From: UBA4615 sp035628395
GTDB taxonomy: Bacteria; Pseudomonadota; Gammaproteobacteria; Burkholderiales; Burkholderiaceae_E
Assembly (NCBI GenBank): GCA_035628395.1
Contig: DASPJX010000085.1
Location: 1 to 10,356, forward strand
Reading direction: 5' to 3'
Length of the DNA: 10,356 bases
Shown here: positions 1 to 5,597 of the stretch, in pieces
Layout of the letters: each line of letters starts with the position of its first letter
Position numbering within the stretch: position 1 is the stretch's first letter
Position numbers and translations under genes: made by a program
Notes under the pieces: model-generated
What the model was told of the DNA's origin: nothing
The model's input: the letters and a program-made list of their open reading frames with translations, nothing else
The model's database searches: none

Positions 1-1874
1 TCTTCAACTCGGGCACCCTGCGCTCGCAGCTCTCGAGCTGCTACCTGACCACCGTGTCCGACGACCTCGAGGGCATCTACGAGGCGATCAAGGAAAACGC
101 GCTGCTTGCCAAGTACGCCGGGGGCCTGGGGAACGACTGGACACCGGTGCGCGCGCTGGGCTCGCACATCAAGGGCACGAACGGAAGATCCCAGGGGGTG
201 GTGCCCTTCCTCAAGGTGGTGAACGACACTGCCGTGGCGGTGAACCAGGGAGGCAAGCGCAAGGGTGCGGTGTGCTCCTACCTCGAGGTCTGGCACCTCG
301 ACATCGAGGAGTTCCTCGAGCTGCGCAAGAACACCGGCGACGACCGGCGGCGCACGCACGACATGAACACCGCCAACTGGATCCCCGACCTCTTCATGAA
401 GCGGGTCGTGGAGAACGGCGAGTGGACGCTGTTCTCGCCCGCCGACTGCCCGGACCTGCACGACAAGTACGGCCGCGCGTTCGAGGAGGCGTACCTGAAG
501 TACGAGGAGCGCGCCGCCCGCGGCGACCTGAAGTTGCACAAGAAGATCCCGGCCGTCCAGCTGTGGCGCAAGATGCTCTCGATGCTGTTCGAGACCGGCC
601 ATCCCTGGATCACGTTCAAGGACCCGTGCAACATCCGCTCGCCGCAGCAGCACGTCGGCGTCGTGCACAGCTCGAACCTGTGCACCGAGATCACGCTGAA
701 CACCGGCGACGCCGAGATCGCGGTCTGCAACCTCGGCTCGGTGAACCTCGTCGCCCACATGAGGCAGGACGCCGAGGGCGGCTGGACGCTCGACCACGAC
801 AAGCTGAAGCGCACGATCGCCACCGCGATGCGGATGCTCGACAACGTCGTCGACATCAACTACTACGCGGTCAACAAGGCGCGCAACTCGAACCTGAAGC
901 ACCGTCCGGTGGGCCTCGGCATCATGGGCTTCCAGGACTGCCTGCACCTGATGCGCGTGCCCTACGCGAGCGCCGGCGCGGTCGAGTTCTCCGACCGCTC
1001 GATGGAGGCGGTCTGCTACTACGCGTACTGGGCGTCGACCGAGCTCGCCGCCGAGCGGGGTCGCTACGCGAGCTTCAAGGGCTCGCTCTGGGACCGCGGG
1101 ATCCTGCCGCAGGACTCGCTGAAGCTGCTCGCCGAGCAGCGCGGCGGCTACCTCGAGGTCGATTCGTCGGAGTCGATGGACTGGCCGGCGCTGCGCGAGC
1201 GCATCGCCCGCCACGGGATGCGCAACTCCAACTGCATCGCGATCGCCCCGACCGCGACGATCTCGAACATCATCGGCGTGGGCGCCTGCATCGAGCCGAC
1301 CTTCCAGAACCTGTACGTGAAGACCAACCTGTCGGGCGACTTCACGGTGGTCAACGACTACCTGGTGCGCGACCTGAAGAAGCTCGGGCTCTGGGACGAG
1401 GTGATGGTCGCCGACCTGAAGTTCTTCGACGGCAGCCTGTCGCGCATCGACCGGATCCCGAACGAGCTGCGCGAGATCTACGCGACCGCGTTCGAGGTCG
1501 ACCCGAGCTGGCTCGTCGAGTGCGCGTCGCGTCGCCAGAAGTGGATCGACCAGGCGCAGTCGCTGAACATCTACATGGCGGGCGCCTCGGGCAAGAAGCT
1601 GCACGAGACCTACACGTTCGCGTGGCTGCGCGGCCTGAAGACGACGTACTACCTGCGCACCCAGGGCGCGACGCACGCCGAGAAGAGCACCACCGACCGC
1701 GTCGGCCAGCTCAACGCGGTGTCGGCCGAAGGGGCGGCGGGCGGCGCGTTCTCGTACGGCGGCGCGAACCTCGGTGCGACGAGCGCGTCGATCGCCGCGC
1801 CGGCGCCGACCGAGGACCCGATCGCGCCGAAGTTCTGCGCGCTCGACGACCCCGAGTGCGAGGCCTGCCAGTGA
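1..1874 (+). CDS. nrdA: Class Ia ribonucleoside-diphosphate reductase, alpha (large) subunit, 5'-truncated by window edge
   Basis: The catalytic subunit reduces ribonucleoside diphosphates to deoxyribonucleotides in the cytoplasm, using a radical delivered by NrdB. The reading frame is open from base 3, giving 623 visible residues; the start codon and the N-terminal ATP-cone region lie upstream of the window. Counting from the first visible residue, SSCYL holds the first redox cysteine (C13). SNLCTEI holds the catalytic N225, C227 and E229. VCNLGS holds the second redox cysteine (C242). KTTYYLRTQ holds the Tyr-Tyr radical relay (549-550), and the C-terminal CEACQ is the thioredoxin-accessible CxxC pair (619, 622). 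The 214-residue gap between C13 and C227 equals that between C225 and C439 in E. coli NrdA. The tail between the Tyr pair and CxxC is longer than in E. coli and is Ala/Gly/Pro-rich, as I recall for the large Pseudomonas-type enzymes. All expected catalytic residues in the visible part are present. The family assignment is near certain. Confidence 0.97.
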   Translation, partial: FNSGTLRSQLSSCYLTTVSDDLEGIYEAIKENALLAKYAGGLGNDWTPVRALGSHIKGTNGRSQGVVPFLKVVNDTAVAVNQGGKRKGAVCSYLEVWHLDIEEFLELRKNTGDDRRRTHDMNTANWIPDLFMKRVVENGEWTLFSPADCPDLHDKYGRAFEEAYLKYEERAARGDLKLHKKIPAVQLWRKMLSMLFETGHPWITFKDPCNIRSPQQHVGVVHSSNLCTEITLNTGDAEIAVCNLGSVNLVAHMRQDAEGGWTLDHDKLKRTIATAMRMLDNVVDINYYAVNKARNSNLKHRPVGLGIMGFQDCLHLMRVPYASAGAVEFSDRSMEAVCYYAYWASTELAAERGRYASFKGSLWDRGILPQDSLKLLAEQRGGYLEVDSSESMDWPALRERIARHGMRNSNCIAIAPTATISNIIGVGACIEPTFQNLYVKTNLSGDFTVVNDYLVRDLKKLGLWDEVMVADLKFFDGSLSRIDRIPNELREIYATAFEVDPSWLVECASRRQKWIDQAQSLNIYMAGASGKKLHETYTFAWLRGLKTTYYLRTQGATHAEKSTTDRVGQLNAVSAEGAAGGAFSYGGANLGATSASIAAPAPTEDPIAPKFCALDDPECEACQ

Positions 1875-1888
1875 GACGCGCGTGACGC

Positions 1889-1928
1889 GTCGTCGACGTC
1901 GTGCGCGCGATCGCGCGACGTCGACGAC
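1889..1928 (+). other. 17-bp stem-loop just after the nrdA stop codon
   Basis: A perfect 13-bp inverted repeat has its left arm at 1889-1901 (GTCGTCGACGTCG) and its right arm at 1916-1928. One G-T pair and three G-C pairs extend it inward, giving a 17-bp stem with a 6-base loop (CGCGAT, 1906-1911). It begins 15 bases after the nrdA stop and has no following T-run, so it is not a classic intrinsic terminator. It may protect the nrdA mRNA 3' end, lower read-through into nrdB, or be a protein-binding palindrome. The structure is seen in the sequence; its role is inference. Confidence 0.6.
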
Positions 1929-2031
1929 CGTCGCGCGCCGCGCGGAGAACGACGATGCGCGTGCGATGGGAACGAGTGTTGCATCGACCCCGACGATCCG
2001 TCGGGAAGTCAAGTCGAAGAGCGCCGAGCCG

Positions 2032-2060
2032 TTGCAAGCGCCATACGGCAAACGTAAGAT
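2032..2060 (+). promoter_or_regulatory. Candidate sigma70-type promoter for nrdB
   Basis: TTGCAA (2032-2037) and TAAGAT (2055-2060) are separated by exactly 17 bases. Each hexamer matches 4 of 6 positions of the sigma70 consensus. The pair lies in the only AT-richer part of the nrdA-nrdB gap, about 75 bases upstream of the nrdB start. With the hairpin after nrdA, it suggests that nrdB can be transcribed separately from nrdA. I saw no convincing NrdR-box pair in this gap. The call rests on motif match alone. Confidence 0.4.
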
Positions 2061-2133
2061 CCCGACTGTTGATAACGGCGGAATCTCGCGTTGGCACAAG
2101 CAGTTAAGTGACCCAACTCAAGCGAGACCATAG

Positions 2134-3378
2134 ATGCTGTCCTGGGACGATCCGATTCCTGTCAAACCGCTGCAACCCGCAGGCCCTGCGCCGCGGGACG
2201 CCGTCGCCGCCGACCGGCCCGCAGCCGCTCCCGTCCGCCCCGCCCCGTCCCTGAACATCCTGCAACCCGTCGCGCGCGTCGCGCCGCGGTCCGAGGCCGC
2301 GATCGCGCCCGTCGAGGAGGCGCAGCGCCTGCACTCGGGCACGCAGATCGCGAAGGACACGCGCCGCGTGCGCGTCGAGGACAAGCGCATCATCAACGGC
2401 GCCGCGGACGTCAACCAGCTGGTGCCGTTCAAGTACAAGTGGGCCTGGGAGAAGTACCTCGCCGGCTGCGCGAACCACTGGATGCCGCAGGAGATCAACA
2501 TGGAGCGCGACATCGCGCTCTGGAAGACTCCGGGCGGCCTGACCGAGGACGAGCGCCGGCTGGTCAAGCGCAACCTCGGGTTCTTCGTGACCGCCGACTC
2601 GCTCGCGGCCAACAACATCGTGCTGGGCACCTACCGGCACATCAGCGCTCCCGAGTGCCGCCAGTTCCTGCTGCGCCAGGCGTTCGAGGAGGCGATCCAC
2701 ACGCACGCGTACCAGTACATCGTCGAGTCGCTCGGTCTCGACGAGGGCGAGGTCTTCAACGCGTACCACGAGGTCGGGTCGATCCGGGACAAGGACGAGT
2801 TCCTGATCCCGTTCATCGACACGCTGACCAACCCCGACTTCGTCACCGGCACGCCGGAGAACGACCGGGCGCTGCTGCGCTCGCTGATCGTGTTCGCGTG
2901 CCTGATGGAGGGGCTGTTCTTCTACGTCGGCTTCGTGCAGATCCTGGCGCTCGGTCGCCAGAACAAGATGATCGGCGCGGCCGAGCAGTACCAGTACATC
3001 CTTCGCGACGAGTCGATGCACTGCAACTTCGGCATCGACCTGATCAACACGATCAAGCTCGAGAACCCGCACCTGTGGACGCCGGCCTTCCGCGAGGAGA
3101 TCGTCGGGCTGTTCCACCAGGCGGTGGAGCTCGAGTACCGCTATGCCGAGGACACGATGCCGCGCGGCGTGCTCGGCCTGAACGCGTCGATGTTCAAGGA
3201 GTACCTGCGGTTCATCGCGAACCGCCGCGCGCAGCAGATCGGCCTCGATCCGCTCTTCCCGGGTGCGGAGAATCCGTTCCCCTGGATGAGCGAGATGCTC
3301 GATCTGAAGAAGGAGCAGAACTTCTTCGAGCGACGCGTCACCGAGTACCAGACCGGCGGTGCGCTGAGCTGGGACTGA
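2134..3378 (+). CDS. nrdB: Class Ia ribonucleoside-diphosphate reductase, beta (small, radical) subunit
   Basis: NrdB houses the di-iron centre and the stable tyrosyl radical that NrdA uses for ribonucleotide reduction. At 414 residues it is longer than E. coli NrdB (about 376). The extra length is mostly a Pro/Ala-rich N-terminal stretch (about residues 7-65) before the conserved core. Inferred iron ligands are D126 (in NMERD), E186 and H189 (in FEEAIH), E259 (in CLMEG), and E293 and H296 (in RDESMH). The radical tyrosine is Y193, four residues after H189, the same spacing as H118-Y122 in E. coli. The C-terminal tail that docks on the alpha subunit ends GGALSWD. The ATG at 2134 gives the start MLSWDD; only a weak purine-rich ribosome site (around 2121-2127) precedes it. 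The gene lies 259 bp after nrdA on the same strand and is followed by an intrinsic terminator. All key residues are intact. Confidence 0.97.
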   Translation: MLSWDDPIPVKPLQPAGPAPRDAVAADRPAAAPVRPAPSLNILQPVARVAPRSEAAIAPVEEAQRLHSGTQIAKDTRRVRVEDKRIINGAADVNQLVPFKYKWAWEKYLAGCANHWMPQEINMERDIALWKTPGGLTEDERRLVKRNLGFFVTADSLAANNIVLGTYRHISAPECRQFLLRQAFEEAIHTHAYQYIVESLGLDEGEVFNAYHEVGSIRDKDEFLIPFIDTLTNPDFVTGTPENDRALLRSLIVFACLMEGLFFYVGFVQILALGRQNKMIGAAEQYQYILRDESMHCNFGIDLINTIKLENPHLWTPAFREEIVGLFHQAVELEYRYAEDTMPRGVLGLNASMFKEYLRFIANRRAQQIGLDPLFPGAENPFPWMSEMLDLKKEQNFFERRVTEYQTGGALSWD

Positions 3379-3512
3379 CGACGCGACGCGATCACGACCT
3401 TCGTTCGGGAATACCTTGACGGACCACGGCACAACGACGCAGAGCCCTTCGAGCCCCACGGCGCGGCGGCCCGCGTCGTCGGCGCCGCGTCCGTCCCCCG
3501 AGACCATGCAGC

Positions 3513-3544
3513 AGGCGCCGTGCCCCCGGGCACGGCGCCTTTTT
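3513..3544 (+). terminator. Intrinsic terminator after nrdB
   Basis: The left arm AGGCGCCGTGCC (3513-3524) pairs with the right arm GGCACGGCGCCT (3529-3540). This gives a 12-bp GC-rich stem with a 4-base loop, running directly into a 5-T tract (3540-3544, the first T also closing the stem). It lies 135 bases after the nrdB stop and ends that transcript before the H1-like gene. Confidence 0.9.
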
Positions 3545-3684
3545 CGTGTCCGCCGCCGGGCACGTGCAACCGCATTCATTAGCGTAGGAAACGTTCGTGG
3601 AGTTCATGCGCCGATGAATAGCCCGCATCGATCCCGGCCCGCGGCCGGTCCGGTACGGGTTTCCATGTTCTCAACATCATCCTG

Positions 3685-3690
3685 AAGGAG
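3685..3690 (+). promoter_or_regulatory. Strong ribosome-binding site of the H1-like gene
   Basis: AAGGAG (within GAAGGAG) ends 6 bases before the ATG at 3697 and only 3 bases before an in-frame GTG at 3694. The spacing favours the ATG, giving a protein that begins MATAKKS. The strong site fits an abundant nucleoid protein. Confidence 0.8.
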
Positions 3691-3696
3691 TTCGTG

Positions 3697-4212
3697 ATGG
3701 CCACTGCCAAGAAATCCGCTGCGAAGAAGCCGGCCGCCAAGAAGGCCGCCGCCAAGAAGCCGGCCGCGAAGAAGGTCGCGGCGAAGAAGCCGGCCGCCAA
3801 GAAGGTCGCGGCGAAGAAGCCCGCGGCGCGCAAGGTCGCGGCGAAGAAGCCGGCGGCCAAGAAGGTCGCGGCGAAGAAGCCCGCCGCGAAGAAGGTCGCG
3901 GCGAAGAAGCCGGCGGCGAAGAAGGTCGCCGCGAAGAAGGCCACGGCGCGCAAGCCGGCCGCGAAGAAGGCCGCCGCGCGCAAGCCGGCCGCCAAGAAGG
4001 CGGCGGCGCGCAAGCCCGCGGCCAAGAAGGCGGCCGCGAAGAAGCCGGCGGCGAAGAAGCCCGCTGCCAAGAAGGCCGCGAAGAAGCCCGCGAAGAAGGC
4101 CGAAAAGCCCGCCGCGGCCCCTGCGACCTCCGAGTCGTCGTCGTCCGCGCCGGCCGCCAAGCCGCTGAACCCGGCGGCCGCGTGGCCGTTCCCGACCGGC
4201 AACAAGCCGTGA
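3697..4212 (+). CDS. Histone H1-like Lys/Ala/Pro-rich nucleoid protein
   Basis: This 171-residue, extremely basic protein is built almost wholly of pentapeptides such as AAKKP, AAKKV, AAKKA and AARKP (about residues 8-135). A short Ser/Ala/Pro stretch follows, then the tail NPAAAWPFPTGNKP. The composition resembles the C-terminal domain of eukaryotic histone H1 and bacterial H1-like proteins such as AlgP/AlgR3 and Hc1-type proteins. The tail is a feature I associate with Burkholderiales members. Such proteins bind DNA non-specifically by charge, are probably unstructured when free, and condense the nucleoid. There is no membrane segment or enzyme motif. The ATG at 3697 is chosen over the GTG at 3694 for ribosome-site spacing. 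Intrinsic terminators on both sides imply a single-gene transcript. The repeats make the length prone to change between strains. The family call is firm; the exact physiological role is inference. Confidence 0.92.
   Translation: MATAKKSAAKKPAAKKAAAKKPAAKKVAAKKPAAKKVAAKKPAARKVAAKKPAAKKVAAKKPAAKKVAAKKPAAKKVAAKKATARKPAAKKAAARKPAAKKAAARKPAAKKAAAKKPAAKKPAAKKAAKKPAKKAEKPAAAPATSESSSSAPAAKPLNPAAAWPFPTGNKP
3712..4105 (+). repeat. In-frame 15/30-bp tandem repeats in the H1-like gene
   Basis: The coding DNA repeats with a 15-bp period (one pentapeptide). Between about 3745 and 3935 there is a stronger 30-bp period coding for alternating AAKKP and AAKKV. Most changes between copies are third-base switches (gcc/gcg, ccg/ccc), so the peptide is kept better than the DNA. 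From about 3940 the V-type units give way to AARKP/AAKKA units. Confidence 0.9.
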
Positions 4213-4248
4213 TCGGGCGGCCCTCGGGCCGCTGACGACGAGACCCGA

Positions 4249-4268
4249 CCGCCGCGACGACGCGGCGG
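4249..4268 (+). other. Small hairpin after the H1-like gene
   Basis: CCGCCGCG (4249-4256) and CGCGGCGG (4261-4268) form an 8-bp stem with an ACGA loop, 20 bases upstream of the terminator hairpin. It has no T-run of its own. It may help stabilise the H1-like mRNA 3' end, or be chance in GC-rich DNA. Confidence 0.4.
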
Positions 4269-4287
4269 CGATCGATCCAGACCCTGC

Positions 4288-4316
4288 TCGCGCCCCTTTC
4301 GGGGCGCGATTTTTTT
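4288..4316 (+). terminator. Intrinsic terminator after the H1-like gene
   Basis: TCGCGCCCC (4288-4296) pairs with GGGGCGCGA (4301-4309) around a TTTC loop. The 9-bp stem is followed at once by seven T residues (4310-4316). This is a textbook intrinsic terminator, and it ends only 21 bases before the yggT start codon. Confidence 0.93.
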
Positions 4317-4318
4317 CA

Positions 4319-4327
4319 TGCGACAAT
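4319..4327 (+). promoter_or_regulatory. Candidate extended -10 element for yggT
   Basis: TGCGACAAT carries an extended -10 (TG, one base, GACAAT) directly after the terminator T-run. Initiation about 7 bases later would fall near 4334, leaving an almost leaderless mRNA for the ATG at 4338. No good -35 is visible, because that position lies inside the terminator hairpin. There is also no Shine-Dalgarno before yggT, which fits a leaderless or nearly leaderless start. This is inference from motif and spacing. Confidence 0.4.
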
Positions 4328-4337
4328 CGCGCCCGTC

Positions 4338-4892
4338 ATGAGCCGAATCCTGTGGTTGGTCATCGAGACCCTGGGCAGTCTGCTCTCGGTCGCGTGCGTG
4401 CTGCGCGCCTACTCGCACCGGGTCCACCTGAACCCGCGCAACCCGATCAGCCAGTTCGTCTCGGCCCTCACCGACTGGCTCGTGATGCCGTTGCGCCGCC
4501 TCGTCGCGCCGACCCGCACGATGGACTGGGCGAGCGTGATCGCCGCATTCGTCGTCGCGGTGCTGACCGCGCTGCTGTTCTTCGTCGTCGTCGGCGGCGT
4601 GCTCGCGCCCAACCCCGGCACCGTGCTGTTCCTCGCGGTGGTGTGGCTGGTGCGCTGGAGCGTGTGGCTCGTGATCGGCCTGGTGATCGTGCAGGCGATC
4701 CTGTCGTGGGTGAATCCGTACGCGCCGCTCGCGCCCGCGATCCAGCAGCTCACGCAGCCGTTCCTCGCGCCGATCCGGCGCGTGGTGCCGCTGGTGGGCG
4801 GCGTCGACCTGTCGCCGCTGGTGCTGATCATCGTGCTGCAGATCCTGCTGATGGTCGTCGACCCGGCGGTATTGCCGGGCCTGGTGCGCTGA
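4338..4892 (+). CDS. yggT: YggT family integral membrane protein
   Basis: This 184-residue hydrophobic inner-membrane protein has the duplicated YGGT architecture. Spans lie at about residues 4-22, 66-88, 96-123 and 158-175, and each half has a conserved NP...P..R segment. The first (about 35-60) is NPISQF through LVMPLRRLVAPTR; the second (about 126-150) is NPYAPLAPAI through LAPIRRVVP. The length is normal for proteobacterial members. The family is linked to membrane-protein or cell-division functions in other bacteria and to osmotic-stress phenotypes in E. coli, but its biochemical role is not settled. The ATG at 4338 follows a terminator within 21 bases, so the gene needs its own promoter. 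Nothing downstream is close enough to be an operon partner. Identification as YggT is confident; no function beyond membrane location can be read from the sequence. Confidence 0.93.
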   Translation: MSRILWLVIETLGSLLSVACVLRAYSHRVHLNPRNPISQFVSALTDWLVMPLRRLVAPTRTMDWASVIAAFVVAVLTALLFFVVVGGVLAPNPGTVLFLAVVWLVRWSVWLVIGLVIVQAILSWVNPYAPLAPAIQQLTQPFLAPIRRVVPLVGGVDLSPLVLIIVLQILLMVVDPAVLPGLVR

Positions 4893-5081
4893 GCGCGAGC
4901 GACGGCCCGGACCCGCTCCGGGTACGCGAGGCGCCTGACGGGCCGGCGGCGCGCACGCTCCGGCCGGCGGCTCGACACGCGGCGTTGAAGACCGCCCCGG
5001 TCGTACGGCGGCGAGCGACGGACGCGCGAACGACGCACCGCTCGCGGTCGTCACGGCGAGGCGCGCGGCGGTCGGCCTGAA

Positions 5082-5321
5082 GCACGGTCTGCCTTCGGCG
5101 CGGTTCGCTTTCGGCACGGTCGAGCTCCGGCACGGTCGACCTCCGGCGCGTTCGAGCCCCGGTGCAGTCGAGCCCCGGTGCAGTCGAGTTCCGTCGCGGT
5201 CGACCTCCGCCGCGGTCGAGCTTCGGTGCGGTCGACGCTTGGCACGATCGACCTCCGGCGTGGCCGAGCTCCGGAACGGTCGAGCTCCCGTACGGTCGAC
5301 CTTGGGCACGATCGACCACCG
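5082..5321 (+). repeat. Array of 15 tandem 16-bp units, consensus GYRCGGTCGASCTCCG
   Basis: Fifteen adjacent 16-bp units fill 240 bp with no insertion or deletion. Examples are GCACGGTCGAGCTCCG (5114-5129) and GCACGGTCGACCTCCG (5130-5145). Units start at 5082, 5098, 5114, 5130, 5146 and so on to 5306. The CGA at unit positions 8-10 is identical in the 13 consecutive units from 5114 onward. Position 7 is T in 14 of 15 units and position 4 is C in 14 of 15. Position 11 is always C or G, making two sub-types: with C the unit can carry the 8-bp palindrome GGTCGACC, and with G often GAGCTC. The other positions vary freely. The first two units (5082-5113) are the most diverged. The array ends about 276 bp upstream of the response regulator start. 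Sixteen is not a multiple of three, so the units cannot all be read in one frame. Function is unknown. Confidence 0.9.
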
Positions 5322-5465
5322 GCACGGCCGCGCCGGCCGCCTCGACCGCACGAGCGTCGCCGTTCCGCCTCCCCGGCGTAGCCCGCACGCTCCCCGCCCC
5401 CACGTCCGCGATGCGCACCCGGCCCAACCCCCGCGAGCGCGGCCGCACCGGACGCTCCGCCCCGC

Positions 5466-5504
5466 CTCGCCCGCCCGGGCGCCTCGCGCCTCCTCGCGGG
5501 CGAG
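5466..5504. repeat. 9-bp inverted repeat enclosing a smaller hairpin
   Basis: CTCGCCCGC (5466-5474) is mirrored by GCGGGCGAG (5496-5504). The interior holds a second hairpin, GGCGC (5478-5482) with GCGCC (5486-5490). It lies about 95 bp upstream of the response regulator start. It could be an operator or leader structure, but short inverted repeats arise easily in DNA this GC-rich. Confidence 0.35.
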
Positions 5505-5536
5505 CGGCGCCGACGCCACCCCCGGAAAGCGGGATG

Positions 5537-5552
5537 GCGACGCGCGCGTCGC
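5537..5552. promoter_or_regulatory. 16-bp perfect palindrome upstream of the response regulator
   Basis: GCGACGCGCGCGTCGC is its own reverse complement over 16 bases and ends 45 bases before the ATG at 5598. Its position suits an operator or a site overlapping the promoter of the two-component operon. Low sequence complexity (alternating CG) makes chance a serious alternative, and no binding protein is suggested. Confidence 0.3.
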
Positions 5553-5597
5553 GGCGATACGCTCGTCGGTTCGCCGCCCTGCGTCCCGGGAGCACCG

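Larger units (their letters stand above)
3379..3696. other. Intergenic region between nrdB and the H1-like gene
   Basis: The first part of this 318-bp gap holds the intrinsic terminator of nrdB (separate entry). The rest must hold the promoter and leader of the H1-like gene. An AT-richer patch at about 3570-3625 is the likely promoter area, but I could not find a -35/-10 pair with good spacing. A strong Shine-Dalgarno stands at 3685-3690. An 89-codon open frame across the region (3416-3685) runs straight through the terminator hairpin and resembles nothing I know, so I do not call it a gene. Confidence 0.5.
4893..5597. other. 705-bp gene-poor gap between yggT and the response regulator
   Basis: No credible gene is seen on either strand. 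A 6-bp hairpin (CCCGGA/TCCGGG, 4906-4922) follows yggT, but with no T-run it is at best a weak terminator. The stretch 4923-5065 has no recognisable structure. A degenerate unit (5066-5081) leads into the 16-bp tandem array (5082-5321), and a decayed copy (5322-5337) follows it. The remainder up to 5597 is very GC-rich and holds two inverted repeats (5466-5504 and 5537-5552) and presumably the promoter of the two-component operon, for which no clear -10/-35 pair could be picked. Open frames cross the gap in nearly every frame because stop codons are rare at this base composition. Confidence 0.6.

Noticed and set aside
3416..3685. 89-codon plus-strand ORF between nrdB and the H1-like gene
   Set aside because: It runs straight through a strong intrinsic terminator, has no ribosome site and resembles no family.
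3694..3696. GTG start for the H1-like protein
   Set aside because: It is only 3 bases from the AAGGAG ribosome site. The next codon, ATG at 3697, has the better 6-base spacing and the family-typical MATAKK start.
5082..5321. CRISPR array
   Set aside because: Units are directly adjacent with no spacers, only 16 bp long and individually diverged, and there are no cas genes.
5082..5321. Plasmid-type iterons / replication origin
   Set aside because: Iteron-like spacing is noted, but there is no rep gene, AT-rich unwinding region or DnaA box nearby, and the surroundings are chromosomal housekeeping genes.
5555..5566. -10-like GATACG/TACGCT upstream of the response regulator
   Set aside because: It matches the -10 consensus poorly and no -35 at suitable distance was found, so no promoter is called.
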